A stretch of 64,000 nucleotides of DNA from Platycnemis pennipes (lineage: Eukaryota > Arthropoda > Insecta > Odonata > Platycnemididae): NCBI GenBank assembly GCA_933228895.1, contig OW121857.1:71233672-71297671 (forward strand). The letters are read 5' to 3'. Below, piece by piece: positions 22,485-33,198 of the stretch. The notes below the pieces were generated by a model that was not told the origin of the DNA, searched no databases, and was given only the letters and a program-made list of their open reading frames with translations. Each line of letters begins with the position of its first letter. Position 1 is the stretch's first letter. The position numbers were made by a program, and so were the translations under genes.

Positions 22485-22984
22485 TGATGCTGGTTATCTA
22501 GTGTACGTGCATCAATCTTTTACTTGAATAACATCAAGGATCTTCACAAATATGGCTGAGTTTTGACGTGGTGTTCACAAAGACCAACATGTGAGGAGAG
22601 GATCCATGTTAAATATTTAGCCAAATTATAGGTGGGCAAAGCAATAGAACTCACTATTGGTCATAACGGCACTCCTTCCTTATGGATTTTGGGTAGCCCA
22701 TAAAGCCTGGGGAACAGGAGCCTCAGGCCATAGATTCCTTGCATCTTCTGGTGGTAAACCAGACTTCTTGATGAAGGAAATTGTTTTTCTTGTAACCTCT
22801 TCTGTGGGATCACAAGGCGAATTCCGGTAAGCACGGTCTTGTAAAATATCACTCATTTTATTACGATAGTCTTCGGTTTTCTAGATAACGGTGGTGTTTC
22901 CCTTGTCTGCTGGCAAGATGGTAAATTCTTCATTTCCACGAAGGGCCTGGATGGCAGATTGTTCCTCTCTTGTATTAATTATAA
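22485..22984 (-). pseudogene. Penelope-like element RT fragment
   Basis: The minus strand reads AIQALRGNEEFTILPADKG, then NTTVI with a stop, EDYRNKMSDILQDRAYR, TRKTISFIKKSGLPPEDARN, LYGLPKIHKEGVPL and LPTYNLAKYLT. The ILPADKG and YGLPKIHK signatures are diagnostic of the RT of Penelope-like elements (EPRS1-independent, eukaryotic retroelements with a GIY-YIG nuclease in typical copies). No GIY-YIG domain or element ends were found here. At its 5' side (22985) it is bounded by a type 1 LINE tail. Confidence 0.8.
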
Positions 22985-23047
22985 CTATGACGTGGTGCAA
23001 ATTAACCTCTGCTGTCGATGAACCCAACAAGCCCTAATCTACTACTA
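22985..23047 (+). mobile_element. Type 1 LINE copy k: 3' tail only
   Basis: A 60 bp stretch (GTGGTGCAAATTAACC...GTCGATGAACCC, then TACTACTAC) matches the 3' terminus of the type 1 family. It is an extreme 5' truncation or a remnant. Confidence 0.6.
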
Positions 23048-23227
23048 CGATTCCCTTAAGGGAAGGATATTCATTCAGTTGTTGGTTTGTACTTGCTCTG
23101 TCTATTGTTGAAATACATTTTCTGGTATAGGAGGACTCATAATTCTTGTTCTTTTCACCCTCATATTGTTCACCCAAGCTTCGTAGGAATTTTGCCCCTT
23201 GGCAAGTGTAATCCATGAAATAAAATC

Positions 23228-23233
23228 TTTATT
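23228..23233 (-). promoter_or_regulatory. EPRS1: EPRS1 polyadenylation signal candidate
   Basis: AATAAA on the minus strand about 130 bases after the EPRS1 stop codon, the first good signal downstream. It predicts a short 3'UTR ending near 23210. Confidence 0.5.
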
Positions 23234-23363
23234 TCATTCGGGTAAAGGAGAGTAAAAATCATACACTTATTAAGTTTCCAAAAAAATTTATATAAATTAT
23301 TCAGTCCTGAGATTCATAGTTTACAACTCCTTTGCTTGCTTTTAAAGTTGTGTGATTTTTTTG

Positions 23364-23520
23364 CTAATAACTTCGTCCAAAGAGCACATAATACTTGGGC
23401 TTGCTGTTGCAGCTGGGATGGATGCATCTGTCACTTTCCTCTACTGCTCGTGGCTGATCGAATGGGATACATAGACTTTTGGCTCCCATGCTAGGTGCTC
23501 CACTGTCAGCTACATCATCT
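23364..23520 (-). CDS. EPRS1: EPRS1 terminal coding exon (C-terminus of prolyl-tRNA synthetase)
   Basis: Glutamyl-prolyl-tRNA synthetase charges tRNA-Glu and tRNA-Pro in the cytosol; this exon is the end of the prolyl half. The CAG acceptor at 23523-23521 is followed by one base completing a split Arg codon, then 51 codons and TAG (23366-23364). The peptide includes SGAPSMGAKSLCIPF and ends YYVLFGRSY, the near-invariant eukaryotic EPRS/ProRS C-terminus, with a Cys-x4-Cys (CIHPSC) expected to belong to the C-terminal zinc-binding domain. The phase matches the donor at 48588. The upstream intron is 25.1 kb and full of transposable elements. Confidence 0.95.
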
Positions 23521-23566
23521 CTGAAATTTAAAAAAATGTATGTTAAGTACATTGGTAAAATTAAAG

Positions 23567-24435
23567 CTGTTGATGGAAAACCTTAATGACATTATAAATG
23601 TCAATAAAATAAATACCATTACACAGAACTGAAAAGCAAAAACTGGGTGCCTAAAGCAACATCTTTGGCTGTAAATTAGAATTTAAAATTAAGCAATAGA
23701 ATTACCAAAATAAAACTACCATCAACCTATCACCCTGTGAGCTTCCTTAAAGCATTTTGCAGAAGGTGTTGTCACCAACAGTTAAATATGGGGAGAAAAG
23801 AGAAGGAGATGATTGAAAAATAATAATTGATTTCGTCCTTAGGGTTTGTACAGGCAAACGTACAATAAGTCATAAAAACTTAGACAGCAAATACAAAGAA
23901 GGGGAAAAACAGGTTGTAGCAACATACTTCAGAGTCATGACAAGGATACTACAACTCAAGAAATTCACCCACAGAATGAAATGCATAGGCAATAAGAATT
24001 TCCTTGTGTTATATTGGTGAGTGTCCTTAAACACTATTAGATCCATGTTCTGCTCTTTAATGTAAAGGATGGCATAAAAGAGTAAATACTGGCCAGAGTG
24101 AGAGTATTAAATTCCTTAAAATATTTTCTGCAGCCATTATTTGTTAACACCCACCAGGATTCTAACTGCTTATTTCTGCAGATGGAAAAGCCTTCCAATG
24201 AAGTGGGAGTGTTCCCAAGTAACAGTAGTATATTTAAGTGTACTAGCTATGAAAGTATGATAGATAAGTGAACCTGAAAGTTCATGATTGGAAGAACTCT
24301 TCTCAAAAGATAGCAGCTAGAAGCCACCCTGGAGCACATGTAGTTAATGCGTGATTCACACTTTAATGATTCTTCGTTATGTGCAACCAAAAACTTAGTA
24401 GTGGCAGTGAATGTATTTAATTATGTAATAGTACT
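23567..24435. other. EPRS1 intron DNA, nothing recognised
   Basis: AT-rich intron sequence between the terminal exon and the 3' end of the type 3 LINE. I see no coding potential or element ends. Confidence 0.5.
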
Positions 24436-25534
24436 GTAGTTAGAATAGAACAAAACTTTATTGTCCGTAGTCAAATACATTTGCATGGAGTCTTCATATA
24501 AAAAATAAATTATGATACAATATTGTGAAGCATAAGACAGGCAATAAGAAATAGAAAAAAAACATTGAAATGAATACAACACATGTAGTACATCGCAATT
24601 AACTCATTACCTACATAGAAATACAGATGAAGATAAATTTACTGTGTTTTACTAAAATGCATGCTTTAGTGCTATAAAACAAGTTGTCATGAAGCAAATA
24701 TTTTACCTTGGTTTTGAATTTTTCAATGTCCAGGCATCTAATTGATAATGGAATTTTATTGTATACATTGAATCCTGTGTGAGTGATACATACTAAGGAG
24801 TCTTTTTGAGGTTTTATGGCTGTGAATCTATGTATCTATTCTATACGTAAAGAATCATTTGTTCTAATGTTATAGCTATGGTAATCAGAATTTGTTTCAA
24901 AGGAATTTAAGTTTTTGTAGATGAAGTTGACTGTTTCTACAATGTATGTGCAAGTTACTGTTAAGATATTGTATTCTGCATAAATAGGTTTAGTGGAGGT
25001 ATGTAATGGAACTGTTTTCATTATTTTCATGATCCTTTTCTGCATCTGAAATTTTTTTTTTTAACTTAAGAGAGAATCCCCAAAGGGGAATTCCAAAGGA
25101 TATCCTGAAGTGAATATAGCCATAGTATACTGTTTTTAAAACATCCAAGGTTGTGACCTTTGATAGAATATGCATTGCATAGCACAAGGAGCTTAATTTT
25201 TTCATTAAATTGGTTGTATGTTCTTCCCAGTCCAAGTTGGAATCAATCAAAATGCCAAGAAACCTTGTTTGGATTTCCTCCTTGACAAGATAGTTATTTA
25301 ATGCAAAATTTACGGGCACTATTTGTTTCTCAAAAGGATTAAAATTGACGAAAATAGTCGTATCTGAATTTAGAACTAATTTATTTGATTGTATCCATTG
25401 CGTTAGGTTACATTGGGTCTGATTAATTCCATGCTGCAGTTGATTACAGCTATCACCCTTGATTAAAATATTTTTATCGTCTGCAAATTTGACTGGTTCA
25501 GCTAGTGGGAGGATATGTTTAGGTAGATCATTAA
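24436..25534 (-). pseudogene. Type 3 (CR1/Jockey-like) LINE, 3' half
   Basis: The minus strand reads SINDLPKHILPLAEPVKFADDKNIL (RT motif C, FADD), LTQWIQSNKLVLNSDTT, TRFLGILIDSNLDWEEHT, ILSKVTTLDVLKTVYYGYIHFRISFGIPLWG, and then in a shifted frame LQKRIMKIM and the tail IHRFTAIKP...YNKIPLSIRCLDIEKFKTKVKYLL. The 3' terminus is probably near 24436 with an AATAAAGTTTTGTTCTATTCTA end typical of insect LINEs of this kind. The 5' half continues at 28238 beyond the hAT insertion. One frameshift plus small lesions make it a pseudogene. Confidence 0.85.
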
Positions 25535-26308
25535 TAGAGCCACGAATTTTTCGCAAAACGATTTTTTCGCGAAATTACGCGAAATATCAAGATTATTTGG
25601 GATAACGCGAAATATATTCTCCTGAGCGAAAATAATGCGATTTTTTAGAATTTTTACGGGTTATTTTGCGAAAATGTTGAATATATAGTAAAACCTCTCT
25701 TTACCTATGGAACATCTTTTCATCATAAAATCCTCATCGCCGGCCAAAATTCAAGCATGTAACAGAGGGAAACATCTTTGTATCGAACCACATTATTTTC
25801 GACAAACCTCCGCACTTTGTACTTAAGAGTGAACCCCCCGAGACCGCGAAACTACCTCCACCGAATGGAATATTCGGTGATAATTTTTGTTCTTGCTCCC
25901 ACACTGGTTTTCTCATTTCTCCACGAAATATTACTGCTTCCGACTATTAAAATCGATCATTTTAACCGGTGATGGAAACCTTTCATTTGAATTCGTTCAA
26001 ATGCCCGTACAATATTAATCATCAGACGCGTTTTACATGCACGCATCCAATGATTTTATATATCTTAGGGTTCCTTGAACTTTAATTGTGAATCACACCA
26101 TCAAAGGAATTATTTTTATCATAATCCATCTTGTAATCTTATCTTTATTCGTCCGAGCACATAAATTTCATATAGTCGCCAAGCGATATTCGTTTGTTTT
26201 GTTTTTCTCGTTTTCGCAGCGCGATTTCGAACATTATCCGTGAAGCCGGCACGAATGATACATTAATGATTAAATTTTAGTCAGTACATTACATTGTAGT
26301 CCCCGTGG

Positions 26309-26457
26309 AAGCCGGGTTCACATGGGAGTGGAATCATAGAGCTTAGCTCTATGAGTGGAATAGACGGAACGGATTGTGATTGGCTAGGCTAGATGCTTTT
26401 CTGCTTTCTGCCTGTTCCGTCTATTCCGTCTATTCCGCTTCCATGTGAACTCGGCTT
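26309..26457. mobile_element. 149 bp palindromic MITE inside the hAT element
   Basis: The left end AAGCCGGGTTCACATGGGAG is reverse-complementary, with few mismatches, to the right end (CTTCCATGTGAACTCGGCTT). Inner GAATAGACGGAAC and GTTCCGTCTATTC also pair. It can fold as a long hairpin. The superfamily is unclear because no target duplication is obvious. Confidence 0.7.
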
Positions 26458-26595
26458 GAGAATTTTGCTTTCTAGAGATTATTGCAGTTTGTCCACATGC
26501 AATATTTTTTGTTATTTACGTGAGACTTAATTTAATAGCTATTCAGAGATCGATAGCAGAAGTATTCCTATGATGCGTAAATTGCCCTAAGGAAA

Positions 26596-27662
26596 ATGCC
26601 GAAAGCAGTAACTGTGTTTGACCGCGAAAATCAGTTTCGTAGTGAAGGTTTCTATGTTTTTGATAAACAGAAGAAAATATTAATGTGCAAATACTGCAAC
26701 TGCCGAATTGAATGGACACGTAAAGATACTTGCACTGAACACTGTGAGGGCGCAGGACATAAGAAATTCAAAGGAGAAGGGTCAATCAGTGAAACGGCAA
26801 GCTTCACTCCAAGAAACCTACCAAGCTAAGCTTTTTCCATCTCCTGTACCTACTCGCTAGAATTCTCGGCACAAGGCTGCCATTTATGTTAATGAGTATC
26901 TCTCTGATATCCGAGAATTTTTCTCATTGATGGGGGAGGGAGGAAGTGCTGTACATAGGTTAAGTAGCCTGACCGAAGAAGAGATTGCTATTATACAGAG
27001 CCAAGCACCATTTGCTGCTGAACATTGTAAACCAATTGTGAAGTGGCTAGAATGCCTTGGGGTGCATATCCTTATTCATACAAACTACAAAGCAAATTAA
27101 TAGATACAGGAAATAACCTAAAAATTGTAAGTGATGGTAGTTTTGGGAATGACACATCTGCTCTCATAAAAAATCTTCCAAAAAAACTTGCACCTGTATT
27201 GACGGCAACATTAACTAATGCAGCTACGAAGGCAAAAATCAAGCTTTCACAGTTAGAGCATGGAGATACTGCCAAGGAATTCCTGCATTCTATTGGCCAA
27301 CCTTTTGATGAAAGGTTCATGAGATCCACTATGAATAATGATATTATCAGGGCCTCAAAGCATTACCACTAATGGCAGCTCTATCTTCACAAGTGGTTCT
27401 TGAGGGTCATGCTGCTGTTAAAAGTGCGTACACAAAGGCACTCTCTAATGGATCTAAATTTGACCTCATGGCAGAATTACTTAACTTAAAACAAGACCAT
27501 GCTGAGTTTGTTGATGCGAGTGTTAAATCACTGTCGGTACCAGTGTCTAATGTGGACAGTGAATGTGGATTTTCAGCTTATACAAATATACTAAATGATC
27601 GTAGAACAACTTCGACACCAGAAAACGTTGAACTGATGCTCTCTTTGACATTTGGAGACTAA
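26596..27662 (+). pseudogene. hAT transposase remnant (BED-like finger, C-terminal dimerisation region)
   Basis: The N-terminal open frame (26596-26829) holds a BED-like zinc finger, CKYCNCRIEWTRKDTCTEHCEGAGH, resembling CGGBP1-type proteins and related hAT transposases. Further on, the shifted frames 27043-27372 and 27372-27662 encode hAT-like middle sequence and end with VSNVDSECGFSAYTNILNDRR, the counterpart of the hAT C-terminal dimerisation motif. At least three frame changes or stops separate the parts. I could not identify the catalytic DDE residues, so the central domain is probably deleted. Non-functional. Confidence 0.8.
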
Positions 27663-28237
27663 CTGTTGTCGCTGTACATGCATAAGAATCTAACTGATAA
27701 GAAGTTTTCTTGTTTGAGAAGTTTTTCTTTGGTGAAAGTTATTAATTTTTTTCATGCCCCGAGAAGGATAACTTCTCGAAATAAATAATTGTTTGTACTG
27801 ATATTTTGTTTCTTTTTGTTTTTTACATCCTTTTATGAAAATGTGAAATCCTAATTTAATGTATTCTTATAGCAGACAAGCGGTCTAACCATTTATTTAT
27901 CTCATTATCGTAACTGACCCCATGGTTACATATGATTATGTGCAATTCTGTGTTGAAATTGTATTCCAACACATGCCTCTATTTTAACAAGATTATTAAC
28001 TAAACATGATTAAACTCACCCAAATACATTAAAATGAAAATAACTTTTCTCCAGAACAGTCATCAATATAGTAATGCAAGGTATCACCAAATGGCGTTTG
28101 AGAAATCTCGGATGAATCAATATTTTTTATACACCGAAATTTAGGGCCATTTCCCATTTTTTATCCCGAAATGGGTCATTTTTAATGACGAAATTTGAGA
28201 GTTTTATTTACCACAAATTCTTGCCTCTAATCATTAA

Positions 28238-29623
28238 TAAGGGTCAAAAAAAGAAGAAGTCCGAGAATTGAGCCTTGTGGTACACTACAATTTAAAGGAA
28301 GAGGTTCTAAGAGGACACCGTGTATTTCTACCATTTGTTTTCTATTTTTTAAATATGATTGAAACCACTGTTTTGCTTGTCCTCTTATTCCTAGTTTATC
28401 TAATTTCTCAAGGAGGATTGAATGATTCACCACATCAAAGGCTTTCCAAATATTGATACATAAACCATGTACATATTCTCTATAATCTTTGACCTCTAAA
28501 ATGCTCTCTGTAAAGATAAATAAGGCATCCATGATGAATTTACTTTTTTCTAGATCTGAATTGATATTTTGGCAACAAAACATTACTTTCCAGAAAAGAG
28601 GTTAGCCTGTCATACATTGCCTTCTCTAGAATATTAGAAAAAGCAGGCAATAAGGATATGGCTCTGTAGTTCTCCTTATTGTTTCTGTCTCCCTTTTTGA
28701 GAAAGGGTTTTACCTTGGCTATTTTGAAAACCTCCGGGAATTTTCCCTCCGCAAAAGACTGATTACAAATATCTACAAGTGGTATAAAAATTTGTGGAGC
28801 ACATTGCTTTAGCACATAATCTGGTATTCCATCAGTGCCAGACAAATACTTATTCTTTAGGCTGGTAATAATGGCCGGAAGTTCTTTTTGACTAACTGGA
28901 TTAAGAAAGTAGGATTTTGAGTTGATATCAGACTAGGACGAAGTAAAATTAAATATTTATTAAATTTTTAATTTCAATTAAATTAATTTAATTTAAATTT
29001 CAATTAAACAATTTCAATTAAATTAATTAAGGACGAAGTAAAATTAATTATTATTGTTGCTATTAGGTTGTATGTCAGCAACAGTAGTGAAGTATTCATT
29101 GAAGATATTTGCTATTCGATTAGGTTCAGTAATTTTGACCCTGTTGTGAAGAATTTCAAATGAATTATCATTATTTACAGAATTGCTCCTTAGTTCATTT
29201 TTTACCCACATTGCCTCGAATTTATTTTCTGATTTTTTTTATTATTGAGCTATTATGCATTATTTTGGCTTTTGCTATGACTGCACTAAGAATTTTACAA
29301 TATTGTTTATATTTTAGTTTTATGTTGAGTTCATTTAGAGTTTTACTTAGTTTATGCAGCTCTCTTTTGTGTTTACAGGAAATATGAATTCCTTTAGTTA
29401 TCCAAGGGCAATTATTAGAGGAAGAATTTCTGGTACTAATTTTTTCCATGGGGAAAGCTACATTGAAATGAAATGTGTATATTTCTGGGAATTTTTCTGT
29501 TTTCATGTTCAGATCTGATATAGCTATTACTTCCCCCCAGTCTACAGCCGACGAAAGTATGTTAAAATGGGAAAGTGCAAGAGGAGTGTAATGTCGCTTC
29601 CAGATGGATTTTTTTTGGTGGCA
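28238..29623 (-). pseudogene. Type 3 (CR1/Jockey-like) LINE, 5' half
   Basis: The minus strand from 29623 reads a linker (VAFPMEKISTRN, CPWITKGIHISCKHKRELHKLSKT, YCKILSAVIAKAK), then RT: GTDGIPDYVLKQCAPQI, VKPFLKKGDRNNKENYRAISLLPAFSNILEKAMYDRL, then IWKAFDVVNHSILLEKLDKLGIRG (motif A, the usual leading D of the FDAFD-type motif changed), QWFQSYLKNRKQ and CSVPQGSILGLLLF (motif B). There are frameshifts, and an AT-rich insert at 28950-29030 is flanked by a 17 bp direct repeat. The endonuclease is absent; the 5' end is cut by type 1 copy g at 29624. Confidence 0.85.
28933..29047. repeat. AT-rich insert flanked by 17 bp direct repeats
   Basis: GGACGAAGTAAAATTAA occurs at 28933-28949 and again at 29031-29047. 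Between them lie about 80 bp of AATTAAATTT-type simple sequence. This looks like a small insertion or a local expansion inside the type 3 LINE. Confidence 0.55.
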
Positions 29624-30221
29624 CCCCTGCGGGTAGGGGGATAGAGAATACTCCCGCAACATCCTTGCTTGTTGTAGGCGACGACTAAAATGGCGGGGAG
29701 ACAACCACGAAGAAAACCCCGTGCCAGCTAGGGTTGAGCCCAGACAGTCTTGTGGGTCAACTGTCTGTGCGCAGCCACACCACCTGACCTGCGATCCACC
29801 CACATGTTTACCATGTGCGAAGACCCGTAAGGAGGAGAAGGGGATCCTGGAGGGTGAGGTTCGTGGTTCCCAATCGGGAGTCAGATGCCCGGTATGGACT
29901 ACAGGCCAATACCCCTCTTTGGCCCCGGATTCACTGTAAACGGGCGGCCAGGAGCTAGCCACTCCCAGTCAATCGGCTTCCGATACGTTCAGTGGTGAGT
30001 GCCAGGGAGGTAGGGGTCTGCGTAGGGTGATTGGAGATGTACGGGTTAGGTGGGCCCGTGCATCGAAGACCCAACCCGAAACAGGCAACCAACTCTCGGG
30101 TGCTATATCCCCTCGGGTAGCCCTGGCGACCGCACTGGTTTGTGGTGCGGTGTCCCGAATGTATAGCTCCATAGTGGGTGGGGAGCTAAGGGGATGAAAC
30201 TATTATTGGCAAGGAGGTTAA

Positions 30222-31343
30222 AAACCAACCACCAATCAAGAGATCCCACCCGGATACGGGTGGGGGAGAATTGTTTCGTCCTCCTGTAGGCGGTTTGTCG
30301 TTATGAAGGGTAGACCCTTAAGCGAGTGTCCCCCTTTCTCATTCAAAATGTATTGTCGGCTGCAGTGCCCAGTGAGCTTAGGTCTGCTAAAAAGCTGGGT
30401 GAGGGAAGTCTGCTAATTGAAACTGCTACTCTGCAGCAAAGTAATAAGCTGCTGTCATTGAAAAGTCTCCATGACATACCTGTCAAGGTAGAGGTATACC
30501 ACACCCTCAACACCAGTCGGGGAGTAATTTCACATTACGACCTATTATACGTTGAAGTAACGAGAGCAAGAGAGAGATGACTTCTCAGGGAGTTGTTGAT
30601 GCTCGTCAGCATACAACAAAGCATGATGGCGAAGTAGTAAAGACTACCTCAGTCATTTTAACGTTAGCCCATGATAGTCTCCCCGACGAGGTATTTGTTG
30701 GGTATGAATCGGTACCAGTGTGACCATTCATACTGGCACTCATGCGCTGCTTCCAGTGCCAGCATGTTGGCCACATCGCCACGCGATGTGAAGGCAAGGC
30801 CACCTACCCGTGCTGCAGCCTGGAGGAGCATGAGGGTGTGGAGTGTACCAAAGACCCACATTGCGTGAACTGCGAGGGTACACATCCAGCGTATTCTCGC
30901 AAGTGTCCAAGGATGATCGTAGAAAGAAAGGTCATGGAGATCAAGACTGTTGACAAAGTCCCTTATTTAGAGGCACGGAAAAGGTTCAGGGCCCTTGTAG
31001 CACTGACCTTTTCTAAATCCTTTGCGTCCGTGGCAACAGTTAAGAAAACCACCCAAGGAACACAGACGGAAATGAAAATACAAAAACAGCCGATATGAAG
31101 GAAATAGACAAGCCGGCTAAGGCAATAAATCTGGCACCAAACAAAAACGTCACCACCACTACTGGTTCACCTAAGAAGAACCAAACAAAATTAACCACGG
31201 GGGTAGCGCGAAAAAACGCCATCCCCTGTCCCCTCCGGACTAGCTAAGCTAGTACCACAGGAGGATGGAGGAGGACGAAAGTCTTTCAGAGACTGAAATC
31301 CAACTCGCCAAACAAAAGGGGAAGAAGCACCATATTCGATGCT
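30222..31343 (+). pseudogene. Copy g ORF1, decayed
   Basis: Parts in different frames match intact copy f ORF1: SPFLIQNVLSAAVPSELRSAKKL, LYVEV, then MRCFQCQHVGHIATRCEGKATYPCCSLEEHEGVEC and CVNCEGTHPAYSRKC. The second knuckle has lost a Cys (YPCC instead of CPRC). Frameshifts near 30575 and 31098 and an in-frame TGA at 30721 disable it. Confidence 0.85.
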
Positions 31344-31387
31344 GATTCTTCTACTTTTTATTTTATTTATGTATTTTATATATATTT

Positions 31388-33198
31388 ATGGCTTTTATAT
31401 TACAGTGGAACTGTAATGGTCTCTATAGGCATAAGGAGGAGCAGGGCATTTTAATATGTGATATTAACCCCTCTTGTATATGTTTGTTAGAGACCCATTT
31501 GACACCAGTGGCCAACGTGCCCAGGGTGGAGGGGCGGTTGCTACTCGGGAGGCCCTTAACACCTCCCGAGTGCAGCTGGACATGCCTTTCCAGGCGGTCA
31601 CAGTGTCAGTGCATGCCCTGGAGGCAGTGACGTTATCTAACGTCTACTTGCCAGAGGGGGCACCGGTCACTCGATCCAATTTAGAAGCCCTTGTTCGTCA
31701 GTTGCCCAGGCCTTTTATTTTATCTGGCGATTTTAACACTCATGATACCCTCTGGAGTAGTTTACATTCACAGTGTGACCGTAGGGGGCATATTTTATCT
31801 AATTTTATTACTGATTTTAACATATTTTTGTTGAATAGCGGGGAACACACTTGTTTAAACTCTTTTAACGGTCAGTATTCTAGTATTGATCTTTGTATCG
31901 CATCGAGCACTTTAATGAACAAGATTCATCTGTCCATTCATGATGATCTCTATGGCAGTGATCATTTTCCCCTTTTTCTGCACAGAGAAAATAATTTTAA
32001 CCCTGATTTTATATGGCCGGGCAACTGGGTTGTCTGGAATGCCGATTGGACCACTTTTAGGGAAAAAATCAATTTTAAGTATAACAAGAACCGCGATGGG
32101 ACTTTTAACATTGAAATTCTGACACGCAATATCATCGATTCTGCAAATTGCAGTGTTCCCAAATCACTGAATTGCACTACTAGTCCTGCAGTTCCCTGGT
32201 GGAACAATGAATGTGCTGAAGCGATTCGTAAACGCAAGAAGGCATTACGAATTTTTATTAAGTTCCCCACTGAAACAAATCTGTCCTCCTTCAGGCACCT
32301 CAGAGCAAAAGCTCGAAAGGTGGTGAAGGAGGCAAAAAAGGCCTCCTGGATTAAATATGTATCCGGTGTTAACTATAGAACACCCCTTGCTCAGGTATGG
32401 AACAAGGTTGGATGAATTTCGGGAAACCACAATCAGCTCAGCATCTCATTCCTCAATATCGTTGGTAATGTACTAATATCTCCGACGGCTATTAGCGAGG
32501 TTTTTGGGCAATCGCTTGCCAGTACATACAGCGACGACACCTATGAGGAAGAGTTCCTACATATCAAGAGGCGAATTGCACCTCAGGAACTTATTTTTAC
32601 TGAGAAGCGGTGGACGGCAGACTATAATATCCCTTTCTGCCTTTGGGAACTGCATTCTACCATTGCAGACAGACCCGTATCTCGGCCACAGAAATGGACG
32701 ACATCCATAATGCGTTTCTCCGGAATATTCCGGAGGGGGCAATGGTGGAAGTCATTCGCTTCCTCAACCAATTTTGGGCTGAGGGTAGCTTTCCACCCTC
32801 CTGGCAGCAGTCCACAGTAGTCCCTATTCTCAAGTTAGGTAAAGATAGAGCTGACCTGACAAATTATAGACCCATCTCCCTTAGTAGTTGACTGTGCAAG
32901 GTAATGGAAAGAATGGTAAATCGGCATCTTGTTTGGTGGTTGGAGCGTCGAAACCTTCTTTCGAATATTCAATGCGGCTTTAGACGTGGCCGATCGACCG
33001 TTGACCACCTGATCAGAGCCGACAATTTCATCCAGGAGGCCTTTCTTTTCTGTCAACACGTTGTAGGTGTGTTCTTCGACATGGAGAAGGCATACGACCG
33101 AGTGTGGTGGCATGAGATTTTAATGACTCTTCATGAGTGGGGATTGAGGGGCAATTTGCCTATTTTTATTAAGAATTTTCTAACAGATTGTGTTTTTA
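31388..33198 (+). pseudogene. Copy g ORF2, endonuclease and RT first half
   Basis: The N-terminus QWNCNGLYRHKEE is followed by a deletion of about 20 codons after 'LLETH', shifting the frame. Endonuclease sequence then runs from 31498 (DTSGQRAQGG, LSGDFNTHD, YGSDHFPLF). A TGA stands at 32413, a frameshift near 32680, a TGA at 32889. RT motif A FFDMEKAYDRVW is readable before the interruption at 33198 by the type 2 LINE. Confidence 0.85.

Larger units (their letters stand above)
25535..28229 (+). mobile_element. hAT DNA transposon with 8 bp target-site duplication
   Basis: A 2.7 kb element inserted in the type 3 LINE. The left end is TAGAGCCACGAATTTTTCGC; the right end reversed is TAGAGGCAAGAATTTGTGG, so the termini are imperfect inverted repeats. 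The flanking 8 bp ATCATTAA occurs at 25527-25534 and 28230-28237, the target-site size of the hAT superfamily. The LINE reading frame (LTLIND|LPKHI) is restored by removing the element and one duplication. GCGAAA-type motifs recur in the left subterminal region, as is common for transposase-binding sites. A degenerate transposase lies at 26596-27662. Confidence 0.9.
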
